A stretch of DNA of 64,000 nucleotides from an uncultured Tenacibaculum sp. (GTDB lineage: Bacteria; Bacteroidota; Bacteroidia; Flavobacteriales; Flavobacteriaceae): NCBI GenBank assembly GCA_947498055.1, contig CANMJA010000016.1, positions 30,534-94,533 of the forward strand, written 5' to 3'. The position numbers were made by a program, and so were the translations under genes. The notes below the pieces were generated by a model, which saw nothing but the letters and a program-made list of their open reading frames with translations, was not told the origin of the DNA and did no database searches. This document shows positions 35,527 to 44,339 of the stretch, in pieces. How positions within the stretch are numbered: the first letter of the stretch is position 1; each line of letters starts with the position of its first letter.

Positions 35527-37293
35527 ATGAGACAATTTCAGAACACAAAATCAAAAGATGGTAAATCTAACTTTACTTTAAAAAAAGCTTTTAAAACTAT
35601 TATCTGGCCACGTCGTAAAATGGTTTTTATTGGTTTAATTTTAATTGTAATTAGTCGTATTGCTAGTTTAATATTGCCTTGGCAGTCTAAAATTTTGTTA
35701 GATGAAGTAATACCCACTAAAAACACAAACAAACTGTATGAATTATTATTACTTGTAGGAATTGCTTTATTGGTACAGGCAATCACTTCGTTTTTATTAA
35801 CTCGTATTTTAAGTGTACAAGCACAATATGTTATTTCAGAATTACGTGCGCAAGTTCAAAAAAAAGTATTGTCTTTACCTATTCGTTTTTTTGATAATGC
35901 AAAGTCTGGTGCTTTGGTGTCTCGTATTATGAGTGATGTAGAAGGAGTCCGTAATTTAATTGGCACTGGGTTGGTACAATTGGTAGGAGGGACTATTACT
36001 GCTATAGTTTCTGTAGTATTATTAATACAAATAAACCCTTGGATGACCTTATTTGTATTTCTTCCTGTAACTATTTTTGGTTTTGTAGCTTTAAAAGCCT
36101 TCAAATACATTCGTCCTATTTTTAGAAATAGAGGAAAAATTAATGCCGAAGTAAAAGGAAGATTAACAGAAACATTAGCAGGTGTTCGTGTAATAAAAGG
36201 ATTTAATGCAGAAAATCAAGAAAATAAAATTTTTGAAAAAGGAGTGGCCCTTTTATTCAAAAATGTAAAGAAAAGTTTAACAGCTACTGCAATTATTTCT
36301 AGTTCTTCTACTTTCTTATTAGGTCTAGCTTCTTTAGGAATTATGGGAATAGGAGGTTATTTTATGATTCAAGGAAGTCTTACTACGGGAGAGTTTTTAT
36401 CGTTTACCTTATACTTAGGCTTAATGATTGCTCCAATTATTCAAATGAGTAATATAGGAAGTCAGTTTACAGAAGCATTGGCAGGGTTAGATCGTACGGA
36501 AGAACTAATGAATATGACTCCAGAAGAAGCATTAGGTAATCGTACAGAAGAATTAACTAATCTAAAAGGAGATTTGGCTTTTGAAAATGTTTCTTTTGCT
36601 TATGAGAAAGGAAAAAACGTAATTCATAATGTTAGTTTTCAAGCTTCTGCTGGTTCTGTAATAGCATTAGTAGGAAGTTCAGGTTCTGGTAAATCTACCA
36701 TTGCAGGATTAAGCGCTTCCTTTTTAAATCCGCAATCTGGAACGATTTCAATCGATGGTAAAGATCTTGCTACTTTAAAACTTAGCAGTTTTAGAAAGCA
36801 TTTAGGAGTAGTATTACAAGATGAATTTTTGTTTGAAGGAACTATACGAGAGAATATTTTATTTCCAAGACCTAATGCAAGTGAAGAACAATTGCAACGT
36901 GCTGTAAAAGCAGGTTATGTAAATGAATTTACAGATCGTTTTGAAAAAGGTTTAGATACTTTGATAGGTGAGAGAGGAGTAAAATTGTCTGGCGGACAAA
37001 GACAGCGTATCGCAATTGCTAGGGCTATTCTAGCAAACCCTAAAATTATAATTTTAGATGAAGCTACTTCTAATTTAGATACCGAGAGTGAAGCACTTAT
37101 TCAAAAATCATTAGCAACACTTGTTAAAAACAGAACAACAATCGTAATTGCACATCGTTTAAGTACCATTAAAAAAGCAGATCAAATCTTAGTAATAGAA
37201 TCTGGCAGAATAAAGGAACAGGGAACACATGAAGAATTAATAACTCAAAAAGGAAGGTATTTTGATTTGTATACCTATCAAGCTAAAATATAA
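35527..37293 (+). CDS. ABC exporter, fused permease-ATPase
   Basis: A half-transporter of 588 residues (ATG at 35527; the TTG nine bases upstream is less likely). Six membrane helices (about 25-325) precede an ATPase with Walker A VGSSGSGKST, signature LSGGQRQR, Walker B IIILDEATSNLD and IAHRLSTIKK. This is the type I exporter fold used for drugs, lipids or peptides. No partner gene is adjacent, and it ends 9 bases before the convergent siroheme synthase gene. The substrate is unknown. Confidence 0.87.
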   Translation: MRQFQNTKSKDGKSNFTLKKAFKTIIWPRRKMVFIGLILIVISRIASLILPWQSKILLDEVIPTKNTNKLYELLLLVGIALLVQAITSFLLTRILSVQAQYVISELRAQVQKKVLSLPIRFFDNAKSGALVSRIMSDVEGVRNLIGTGLVQLVGGTITAIVSVVLLIQINPWMTLFVFLPVTIFGFVALKAFKYIRPIFRNRGKINAEVKGRLTETLAGVRVIKGFNAENQENKIFEKGVALLFKNVKKSLTATAIISSSSTFLLGLASLGIMGIGGYFMIQGSLTTGEFLSFTLYLGLMIAPIIQMSNIGSQFTEALAGLDRTEELMNMTPEEALGNRTEELTNLKGDLAFENVSFAYEKGKNVIHNVSFQASAGSVIALVGSSGSGKSTIAGLSASFLNPQSGTISIDGKDLATLKLSSFRKHLGVVLQDEFLFEGTIRENILFPRPNASEEQLQRAVKAGYVNEFTDRFEKGLDTLIGERGVKLSGGQRQRIAIARAILANPKIIILDEATSNLDTESEALIQKSLATLVKNRTTIVIAHRLSTIKKADQILVIESGRIKEQGTHEELITQKGRYFDLYTYQAKI

Positions 37294-37302
37294 TTTCATT
37301 AT

Positions 37303-37890
37303 TTATCGCTTATTAACCAACCCTTTTGTAAAATCATTTAATATTTCTACTTTTTCTTGAAAATTACCTTTAATAGTTTTTCTAAACTCATTCAAGTTTT
37401 TTACAAGATCATCAATATTATCTGGAATAACATCTTCAAAAAACTGTCTAAGTCGTTTTGCTGTTGTTGGTGACTTTCCGTTAGTAGAAATAGCTATTTT
37501 TACATTTCCTTTTGTAACAATACCTCCCATGTAAAAATCACAAAAAGGAGGATTGTCAGCAACATTTACTAAAATGTTACGCATTTTACAATCGTAATAC
37601 ACTTGTTCGTTTACAGATACATTATCTGTTGTAGCAATTACAATATGCTTTCCTTCTAAATAACACTCATGGTATGCGTCTTCTATCATTTCTATATTAA
37701 ATTGTTTGGCAAGAGTAATCGTTTCTTCTCTAAACATTTTTGAAACTATTTGTACACGAGCATTTGTACTAGACTTTAATAGGAAGCTTAATTTTTCAAA
37801 AGAAACATTTCCTCCACCAACTATTAAAATAGAAAGGTCAGATACTTTTAAAAAAATAGGGTACAATTCGTTTCGTTCTATATTATTCAT
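37303..37890 (-). CDS. Siroheme synthase domain: precorrin-2 dehydrogenase/ferrochelatase
   Basis: An NAD-dependent enzyme like the N-terminal part of CysG or like yeast Met8, which oxidises precorrin-2 to sirohydrochlorin and may insert iron, giving the siroheme needed by NirB next door. The Rossmann motif is ILIVGGGNVSFEK, followed by VNVADNPPFCDFY and AISTNGKSPTTAKRLR. The chosen ATG at 37890 gives 195 residues; a TTG 36 bases upstream is possible. The methyltransferase half is absent, so cobA must lie elsewhere. It is divergent from nirB across a shared palindrome. Confidence 0.87.
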   Translation of the reverse strand: MNNIERNELYPIFLKVSDLSILIVGGGNVSFEKLSFLLKSSTNARVQIVSKMFREETITLAKQFNIEMIEDAYHECYLEGKHIVIATTDNVSVNEQVYYDCKMRNILVNVADNPPFCDFYMGGIVTKGNVKIAISTNGKSPTTAKRLRQFFEDVIPDNIDDLVKNLNEFRKTIKGNFQEKVEILNDFTKGLVNKR

Positions 37891-37939
37891 CTTTATAATG
37901 TCTTTTTTTAGATGTTTTAAATGCAATTCTATATAAAAA

Positions 37940-37955
37940 TAAGTAATAATACTTA
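37940..37955. promoter_or_regulatory. Palindromic operator between siroheme synthase gene and nirB
   Basis: TAAGTA-ATAA-TACTTA, a perfect 6-4-6 palindrome, identical to the one before nrtA. In both directions it runs into a near -7 box (TAATTTTA and, on the minus strand, TATTTTTA). Confidence 0.7.
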
Positions 37956-37980
37956 ATTTTATATAAGTATTATTAAATAA

Positions 37981-38009
37981 ATTACGTATTTTTGAAATTA
38001 TTACGTATT
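37981..38009 (+). promoter_or_regulatory. nirB promoter with paired TACGTA half-sites
   Basis: A perfect -7 box TATTTTTG at 37987-37994 is fused to a TACGTA half-site (37983-37988). The 10-mer ATTACGTATT occurs twice, at 37981 and 38000, 19 bp apart. This gives a leader of some 120 bases to nirB. Confidence 0.5.
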
Positions 38010-38122
38010 AATTTAATTTTCAAATGTTAGTAATATAAGTAAATTAAAAAGGAAAATAGATTAAAAATTACTTAGTTATTCTATATGAAAATTAAATATA
38101 AGATAAGCAAAAACAAGTATTT

Positions 38123-40639
38123 ATGAAAAAAATTATTGTAGTTGGAAATGGTATGGTCGGGTATAAATTTTGCGAAAAATTTATCAATCTAACAAAAGAT
38201 AATGCTTTTAAGTTAATTGTTTTTGGAGAAGAACCAAGACCAGCATACGATAGGGTTCATTTAAGTGAATTTTTTGAAAATAGAAATGCCAAAGCACTAG
38301 AAATGGCACCAATAGAATGGTATGAATCTAATAATATAGATTTAATAACAAACACTAGGGTGGTAAGTATTCATAATTCATCTAAAACTATTGAAACCAT
38401 TCATGGAGAGACTTATGAATACGATTATTTAGTATTGGCTACAGGTTCTTCTGCGTTTGTTCCTCCTATTAAAGGAGTAGAAAAAGATGGCGTTTTTGTG
38501 TATAGAACAATAGAAGATTTAGAAGATACTTTAGCGTACGCCGAAACATTGAAGAAAAATAAAAATGGCATTATAAAAGCAGCTGTTCTTGGTGGAGGGT
38601 TATTAGGCTTAGAAGCAGCAAAAGCAGTAAAAGATATGGGATTTGAACCGCATGTTGTAGAGTTTGCTCCTAAATTAATGCCAAGACAACTAGATTCTAG
38701 AGGAAGTAAAGTTTTAAAAGAAAAAATAGAGTCATTAGGTATACATGTACACCTATCTAAAGCTACAAATAAAATTCTAGGAGAAGATTTTATTACAGGA
38801 ATGGAATTTGGAGAGTATGATAAAATTAATGTAGATATGTTAGTAATTTCTGCAGGAATTAGACCTAGAGATGAACTTGCGAAAACATGCAATTTAGAAA
38901 CAGGTACTCGTGGAGGAATTACAGTAAATAATAAAATGCAAACCTCAGACCCTAATATCTATGCCATTGGAGAAGTAGCTCTTTATAATGAAATGATTTA
39001 CGGACTTGTAGCTCCTGGATACGAAATGGCAGAAGTGGCAGTAAACCAAATCATAGGAAATGAAGATGCTGTTATGGGAGAAGACATAGATATGTCTACC
39101 AAACTAAAATTAATAGGTGTAGATGTAGCAAGTTACGGAGAACCTTTTATGCCTGTTGAAAAAGGATATTCGATTATTTATGAAAATAAAACGAAAAACT
39201 TATATAAAAGAATTAATATAAGTCATGATGGTAAAAAACTATTAGGAGGTATTTTAATAGGAGATGCTTCAGATTACAATATGTTTCATCAAATTTATCT
39301 GAATAGTTTACCAATACCAGAAGATGCAGAAGAGCTAATTTTAGGAAGTAGAGGAAAAGAAGGTTCTTCTTTAGGTAGTGTTATGGATATTCCAGATGCT
39401 GCGCAAGTTTGTTCTTGTGAAAGTATTACTAAAGGAGATATTTGTAGTGCTATTACGGAAGGTGGCTGTAATAATTTAGGAGATGTTATTACTAAAACAA
39501 AAGCAACATCAGGTTGTGGTGGTTGTAAACCAATGGTAGTAGATTTAGTAAATGAAACGCTAAAATCTATGGGTAAAAGTGTAAAAGTAACACTTTGCGA
39601 ACATTTTAATTATAACAGACAAGAATTATATGATCTTATTAAAGTAAATAAAGTAGAAAATTATAATGAAGCTCTTAGTTTGTTTGGTAAAGGATTTGGT
39701 TGCGAAATATGTAAACCTACAATAGCCTCTATATTTGCTTCTATAAATATGGAAACCGCAAACAAACAAGTGGCAATTCAAGATACCAATGATCGTTTTT
39801 TAGCAAATATTCAACGAAATGGTACTTATTCGGTGGTTCCTAGAATTCCGGGAGGTGAAATAACACCTGATAAATTAATTACAATAGGACAAATAGGTAA
39901 AAAATACGATCTGTATACAAAAATAACAGGAGGGCAACGTATTGACTTGTTTGGAGCACAATTACATGAATTACCAAAAATCTGGAAAGAGCTAATAGAT
40001 GCTGGTTTTGAAAGCGGACATGCCTATGGGAAATCGTTAAGAACCGTTAAAAGTTGTGTAGGTTCTACATGGTGTAGATATGGTATGCACGAAAGCGTAA
40101 CATTTGCTATTGAAATAGAAAATAGATACAGAGGTTTACGTTCTCCTCATAAATTTAAAGGAGGGGTTTCTGGTTGTATTAGAGAGTGTGCAGAAGCCAG
40201 AGGAAAAGATTTTGGACTCATAGCTGTAGAAGGTGGATGGAATTTATATATCTGTGGTAATGGAGGGGCAACGCCAAGGCATGCTGTATTATTTGCGGAA
40301 CAATTAGACAATGAAACTGCCATAAAATATTTAGATAGATTTTTAATGTTTTATATAAGAACGGCTGGGCCATTAGTAAGAACTGCTCCTTGGTTAGATA
40401 AATTAGATGGTGGCTTAGAATATGTAAAAGAAGTAGTAATTGAAGATTCTTTAGGAATAGCAGAACAATTAGAGCAAGAAATGCAAGAATTAGTAGATAA
40501 ATACCAGTGTGAATGGAAACAAGCTATTGAAGATCCGAATATGAAAAAACGTTTTAAGCATTTTATCAACTCAGAAGATACAGACGATAGTTTAGTGTTT
40601 GTTCCAATGCGTGGTCAAAAAATGCCAAAACCTTGGTAG
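38123..40639 (+). CDS. nirB: Assimilatory nitrite reductase, large subunit
   Basis: Reduces nitrite to ammonium with NAD(P)H in the cytoplasm. Domains in order: FAD/NAD oxidoreductase (about 1-320, with VVGNGMVGYKF and AVLGGGLLGLEAAKA), two BFD-type [2Fe-2S] regions (VCSCESITKGD...SGCGGC at about 430-475, and a second near 500-545), then the nitrite/sulfite reductase half-domain and the siroheme-[4Fe-4S] site with Cys645, Cys651, Cys685 and Cys689 (SCVGSTWC and SGCIREC). Its 838 residues are full length. First gene of a likely nirB-nirD-DUF4202-sensor-regulator operon. Confidence 0.96.
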   Translation: MKKIIVVGNGMVGYKFCEKFINLTKDNAFKLIVFGEEPRPAYDRVHLSEFFENRNAKALEMAPIEWYESNNIDLITNTRVVSIHNSSKTIETIHGETYEYDYLVLATGSSAFVPPIKGVEKDGVFVYRTIEDLEDTLAYAETLKKNKNGIIKAAVLGGGLLGLEAAKAVKDMGFEPHVVEFAPKLMPRQLDSRGSKVLKEKIESLGIHVHLSKATNKILGEDFITGMEFGEYDKINVDMLVISAGIRPRDELAKTCNLETGTRGGITVNNKMQTSDPNIYAIGEVALYNEMIYGLVAPGYEMAEVAVNQIIGNEDAVMGEDIDMSTKLKLIGVDVASYGEPFMPVEKGYSIIYENKTKNLYKRINISHDGKKLLGGILIGDASDYNMFHQIYLNSLPIPEDAEELILGSRGKEGSSLGSVMDIPDAAQVCSCESITKGDICSAITEGGCNNLGDVITKTKATSGCGGCKPMVVDLVNETLKSMGKSVKVTLCEHFNYNRQELYDLIKVNKVENYNEALSLFGKGFGCEICKPTIASIFASINMETANKQVAIQDTNDRFLANIQRNGTYSVVPRIPGGEITPDKLITIGQIGKKYDLYTKITGGQRIDLFGAQLHELPKIWKELIDAGFESGHAYGKSLRTVKSCVGSTWCRYGMHESVTFAIEIENRYRGLRSPHKFKGGVSGCIRECAEARGKDFGLIAVEGGWNLYICGNGGATPRHAVLFAEQLDNETAIKYLDRFLMFYIRTAGPLVRTAPWLDKLDGGLEYVKEVVIEDSLGIAEQLEQEMQELVDKYQCEWKQAIEDPNMKKRFKHFINSEDTDDSLVFVPMRGQKMPKPW

Positions 40640-40656
40640 AATAAAAAAATAAAACA

Positions 40657-41034
40657 ATGCAGAACTTAATAGACCAATACCAAACCGTATCTAAAAACAA
40701 TGTTAAAACATGGTTTAAAGTAGGTAAAACGGACGATTTTCCAGTAAATAGTGGCGCTTGTATTAAATATAAAACAAAACAAGTTGCTGTATTTAATTTT
40801 ACAGTAAACAATAAATGGTATGCCTGCCAAAACTTATGTCCGCATAAAATGGAAATGGTATTATCATTAGGCTTAATAGGCGATAAAGAAGGAATTCCTA
40901 AAGTAGCATGTCCTTTACATAAAAAGAATTTTTCATTAGAAGATGGTTCTAATATAAATGGAGATGATTTAAAGATTGCTATTTACCCAGTTAAAATTGA
41001 AAATGAAAATGTTTATATTGGCTTCGAAGATTAG
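40657..41034 (+). CDS. nirD: Nitrite reductase, small subunit (Rieske-like)
   Basis: A protein of 125 residues with a Rieske fold, the partner of NirB. The cluster-site region reads CQNLCPHKMEMV and CPLHKKNFSLEDG. NirD proteins often lack part of the Rieske ligand set; here Cys-Pro-His and Cys-Pro-Leu-His remain, so a cluster might still bind. It starts 17 bases after nirB and ends 14 bases before the DUF4202 gene. Confidence 0.9.
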   Translation: MQNLIDQYQTVSKNNVKTWFKVGKTDDFPVNSGACIKYKTKQVAVFNFTVNNKWYACQNLCPHKMEMVLSLGLIGDKEGIPKVACPLHKKNFSLEDGSNINGDDLKIAIYPVKIENENVYIGFED

Positions 41035-41048
41035 TAAAAACTACAGAA

Positions 41049-41633
41049 ATGAAACCAACAAAATTTGAAATAGCATTAGCATTAATAGATGAAAAAAACA
41101 AAGAAGATATTCACACTTATAGCACTCATAATTTAAGTTTTTCGAAAGAGTTATTATATGCGAAACGAATGTCTCAAAAATTATTACAATTTAAACCAAC
41201 TGCTTCTGAAGAATTACAAATAGCAGCTAGAGCTCAGCATATTGGTAGATGGAAAATTAAAAGAGAGGAATTTCCAATGGATAGAGTTGGGTATTTAAAA
41301 TGGAGAGAGACATTAAAAAAAATGCATGCAGATTTAACGGCAGAAATTTTAGAAGAAGTAGGTTATGAAAAAACGTTTATAGATAGAGTTGCTTTTCTAA
41401 TTAATAAAAAAAAGATTAAAAAAGACGAAGAAAGTCAAACAATAGAAGATGTTATTTGTTTGGTTTTTTTAGAGTATTATTTTGAAGAATTTGCAAGTAA
41501 ACACGAAGAAGAAAAAATAATTAATATCCTTCAAAAAACATGGAAAAAAATGTCTGAAGAAGGACATGAGTTTGCTTTAAAAATTAATTTTTCTGAAAAA
41601 GAATTAGAATTAATTAAAAAAGCAATTAATTAA
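41049..41633 (+). CDS. DUF4202 family protein
   Basis: A soluble, mostly helical protein of 194 residues. AARAQHIGRWKIKREEFPMDRVGYLKW is the hallmark region of DUF4202, a family often found in nitrate/nitrite assimilation clusters. Its His/Arg/Asp pattern hints at an HD-like metal site, but no reaction is known. The position between nirD and the NarX-like sensor suggests an accessory or regulatory role in nitrite reduction. Confidence 0.8.
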   Translation: MKPTKFEIALALIDEKNKEDIHTYSTHNLSFSKELLYAKRMSQKLLQFKPTASEELQIAARAQHIGRWKIKREEFPMDRVGYLKWRETLKKMHADLTAEILEEVGYEKTFIDRVAFLINKKKIKKDEESQTIEDVICLVFLEYYFEEFASKHEEEKIINILQKTWKKMSEEGHEFALKINFSEKELELIKKAIN

Positions 41634-41650
41634 TAGATTTTAAATGGAAT

Positions 41651-43462
41651 ATGACTAATAAAAGTAATTCTTTAGATATACGAACATTCAAAAAGCTAAG
41701 ACGCTTATACATTATTGCATTAAGTGCTATAGCTTTGTCTGTTGTTATTAGTCAGTTTTTAATAAGAAAACATCTTAACAATCAACAGAGTGATTCTACA
41801 GTTATTAATATAGCAGGTAGGCAACGAATGTTAAGTCAAAAATTAGCTAAAGAAGTAGTGTTGCTTTCTACAGCTAATAATGTAGAAAACAGACTTTCCA
41901 TTAGAAAAAAACTCGAAAGCACGCTTTTGTTATGGGAAACCTCTCATAGTTCACTTCAAAAAGGAAATATAAATCTTGGTTTGCCTAATGAAAATAGCAC
42001 TATCGTAAAAGGTTTATTTACAAAGTTAAATCCTATTTTTAAAACAATAAAAGATGCTTCTGTAAAAATTATACAAAAAATTGAAGAATCGCCTAATACA
42101 TCTGTTGAGAATTTTACAGCTAATATTGAAAAAATAAAAGAAAATGAAAGTCATTTTCTTGATATAATGGATCAAATAGTAAATCAATATGATTCGGAGG
42201 CAGAAAAAAAAGTAAGCTGGCTAAGAGTGTTAGAATTACTATTAATGACATTTACATTACTTATTTTATTAGGAGAGCTTCTTTTTATATTTTGGCCTAC
42301 AGCAAGAACCGTAAAAAATAGCATTTCAAAATTATTAGAAGCCGAAAAAAAAGCAAAGAAAATGGCTTTTGATGCAGATGAATTAAGTGCTACCAAAGAA
42401 AAATCTATCAAAGAATTAAGTGCTTTAACAAGAGCAATGGATGAAACACTTTTGTTTGCTCGAATAAATTCTAATGGAACCATTGTTCAAATAGGAAGCA
42501 AGTTTTCTAGACTTTTTAAGTTTAACAAATTTAATGCAAATACCAATTTTTCAGAATTCATTAGTGTTCATGAAAACGAGAGATTAGTATTGGAAGATTT
42601 AATTGTAAGGTATAAAAAAACAGGGTGGCAAGGAGAATTAAAAGCAACAACTTCTAATAATATTGGAGTGTGGTTAGAAATGTCTATGATTCCTTTTAAC
42701 ACCAATAAAAACAGCTCTGAACTTCTTATTATTGCTTCAGATATTACTAAAAAGAAAGAGGCACAATTAGAAATTGAGAGGCTAACTAAAGATAATTTTG
42801 AAGAAAAAATGAATCAACAGAAAATCATTTCGAGCAAAATTATTGAAAATCAAGAAAAAGAACAAAATCGTATTGCTAAAGATGTTCATGATGGTATTGG
42901 ACAAATGTTAACAGGTTTAAAATATAATTTAGAAAGTATTAACCTGAAAGACATAGAAAAAGCAACATTAAAAATAGAACTATTAAAAGAACAAGCAGCC
43001 AACATTATAAAAGGAGTACGAGCAGCAACATTTAATTTAACTCCTCCTGAATTAACAGACCATGGAATCGTTCCTGCCATTTCTAAACTAACTCAAGAAT
43101 TATCTAAGCTTACTGGTAAGAATATTTTAATGTACAATAAAACAGATTTTAACCAACGGTTAGATTCTCTTGTAGAAATAAATATCTATAGAATTACACA
43201 AGAAGCTATTAATAATGCTATAAAGTATGCAGAATCAACACATATTATTGTAACCATTACTTATACAGAAAAGATATTAAGTATTGTTATTGATGATAAT
43301 GGTAAAGGTTTTGATATTACCAAAGTAAAGAGTGAAAAAAATGGCGATGGAGGTATGGGATTAACATTTATGCGAGAACGTATTAAATATATTAATGGTA
43401 GACTTTTTATAAACTCTGTACCTAATAAAAATACAAGAATTACTTTAAATGTTCCTTTATAA
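41651..43462 (+). CDS. NarX-like sensor histidine kinase with PilJ-type sensing domain
   Basis: A sensor of 603 residues. Membrane helices at about 18-36 and 194-216 flank a periplasmic helical domain whose first helix has INIAGRQRMLSQKLAK (residues 53-67), the PilJ/NarX-type motif that binds nitrate or nitrite in the NarX family. Then a PAS domain (about 262-370), a coiled coil and HisKA_3 with His413 (RIAKDVHDGIGQ), plus ATPase boxes NAIKYAES, DDNGKGF and GMGLTFMRER. It is followed 55 bases later by its likely partner regulator and sits between nirBD and narK, which fits nitrate sensing. Confidence 0.87.
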   Translation: MTNKSNSLDIRTFKKLRRLYIIALSAIALSVVISQFLIRKHLNNQQSDSTVINIAGRQRMLSQKLAKEVVLLSTANNVENRLSIRKKLESTLLLWETSHSSLQKGNINLGLPNENSTIVKGLFTKLNPIFKTIKDASVKIIQKIEESPNTSVENFTANIEKIKENESHFLDIMDQIVNQYDSEAEKKVSWLRVLELLLMTFTLLILLGELLFIFWPTARTVKNSISKLLEAEKKAKKMAFDADELSATKEKSIKELSALTRAMDETLLFARINSNGTIVQIGSKFSRLFKFNKFNANTNFSEFISVHENERLVLEDLIVRYKKTGWQGELKATTSNNIGVWLEMSMIPFNTNKNSSELLIIASDITKKKEAQLEIERLTKDNFEEKMNQQKIISSKIIENQEKEQNRIAKDVHDGIGQMLTGLKYNLESINLKDIEKATLKIELLKEQAANIIKGVRAATFNLTPPELTDHGIVPAISKLTQELSKLTGKNILMYNKTDFNQRLDSLVEINIYRITQEAINNAIKYAESTHIIVTITYTEKILSIVIDDNGKGFDITKVKSEKNGDGGMGLTFMRERIKYINGRLFINSVPNKNTRITLNVPL

Positions 43463-43465
43463 AAT

Positions 43466-43481
43466 TAAGTAATATTACGTA
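43466..43481 (+). promoter_or_regulatory. Palindromic operator before the NarL-like regulator
   Basis: TAAGTA-ATAT-TACGTA, a 6-4-6 palindrome with one asymmetric base, the mirror image of the crp/fnr site. It is centred 45 bases before the start codon at 43518. Confidence 0.6.
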
Positions 43482-43517
43482 ACATTTTGTACTTTAGCGT
43501 TAAATCAATTCATTAAA

Positions 43518-44183
43518 ATGAGTATCGTAAAAATTATTCTAGTAGATGACCATGTATTGGTTAGAGATGGTATAAAAGCACTTTTAGAAGATGAACAAGA
43601 TATCAAAGTTATTGAGGAAGCTTCCGATGGTGTTAAAGCACTATCAATCTTAAAAAAAGGCACGCCAAACTTAATGATTATAGATATTCGTATGCCAAAT
43701 ATGAATGGTATAGAATTGGTTAAAACGATAAAACATACTTACAAAGATGTAAATACATTAGTTTTATCAATGCACGATTCTGAAGAGTATGTTATAAAAT
43801 CTATTAAAGCGGGAGCAGATGGTTATTTGCTGAAAGGAGCTAGTAAAGATGAATTTTTAAAAGCAATTCGTACCATTGCTTCAGGAGGAAAGTATTTTAC
43901 AGGAGATGTTTCATCGATTATTATGAATAATTTCGTAAACGGTACTACAAATGACGCACCTTTAGAGAAAAAATCAATAACAGAAAACCCTTTTAAGCTA
44001 ACAAAAAGACAAAAACAAATACTTGGCCTTGTTTTACAACTTAAAAATAATAAAGAAATTGCAGAAGAATTAAATATAAGTAGAAGAACTACAGAGGTTC
44101 ATCGATTTAATTTAATGAAAAAATTAGAAGTGAAAAACATTAAAGAACTGTCTGAAAAAGCACAAGAATACCAACTTATTTAA
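43518..44183 (+). CDS. NarL/FixJ-type response regulator
   Basis: A regulator of 221 residues. The receiver has Asp10-Asp11, phosphoacceptor Asp56 (MIIDIRMP), Ser in VLSMHDSEE and Lys in YLLKGASKDE. The LuxR-type helix-turn-helix (about 155-215) reads LTKRQKQILGLV and NKEIAEELNISRRTTEVHRFNLMKKL. It is the natural partner of the upstream NarX-like kinase. NarL heptamers follow TACYYMT, and the TACTTAT hexamer/heptamers before narK would match, so this protein is the main rival of the Crp/Fnr factor as the reader of the palindromes. Confidence 0.92.
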   Translation: MSIVKIILVDDHVLVRDGIKALLEDEQDIKVIEEASDGVKALSILKKGTPNLMIIDIRMPNMNGIELVKTIKHTYKDVNTLVLSMHDSEEYVIKSIKAGADGYLLKGASKDEFLKAIRTIASGGKYFTGDVSSIIMNNFVNGTTNDAPLEKKSITENPFKLTKRQKQILGLVLQLKNNKEIAEELNISRRTTEVHRFNLMKKLEVKNIKELSEKAQEYQLI

Positions 44184-44268
44184 AATATCTTTAATATTCA
44201 CAGGTTTTATCTGTTAAATTACTAAAATATTTTTCAATAAATGATTATTTAGTATTTATCATTACAAA

Positions 44269-44327
44269 TACTTAATTTTTAAGTAAAAAATAAGTAATTA
44301 TACTTATTTTTGTAATTAAAATACTTA
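44269..44327 (+). promoter_or_regulatory. Array of phased TACTTA/TAAGTA hexamers before narK
   Basis: Hexamers start at 44269 (TACTTA), 44280 and 44291 (TAAGTA), and 44301 and 44322 (TACTTA). The steps are 11, 11, 10 and 21 bp, so they all face the same side of the helix. The pair at 44291-44306 is the perfect palindrome TAAGTA-ATTA-TACTTA, and its last two bases begin the -7 box TATTTTTG (44305-44312). Confidence 0.7.
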
Positions 44328-44339
44328 ATCATTCATATT

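Noticed and set aside
38425..38892. A 155-codon antisense frame within nirB
   Set aside because: Shadow of the nirB coding pattern with no start context or protein features. The same holds for other antisense frames inside long genes, such as 46783-47256 and 54704-55285.
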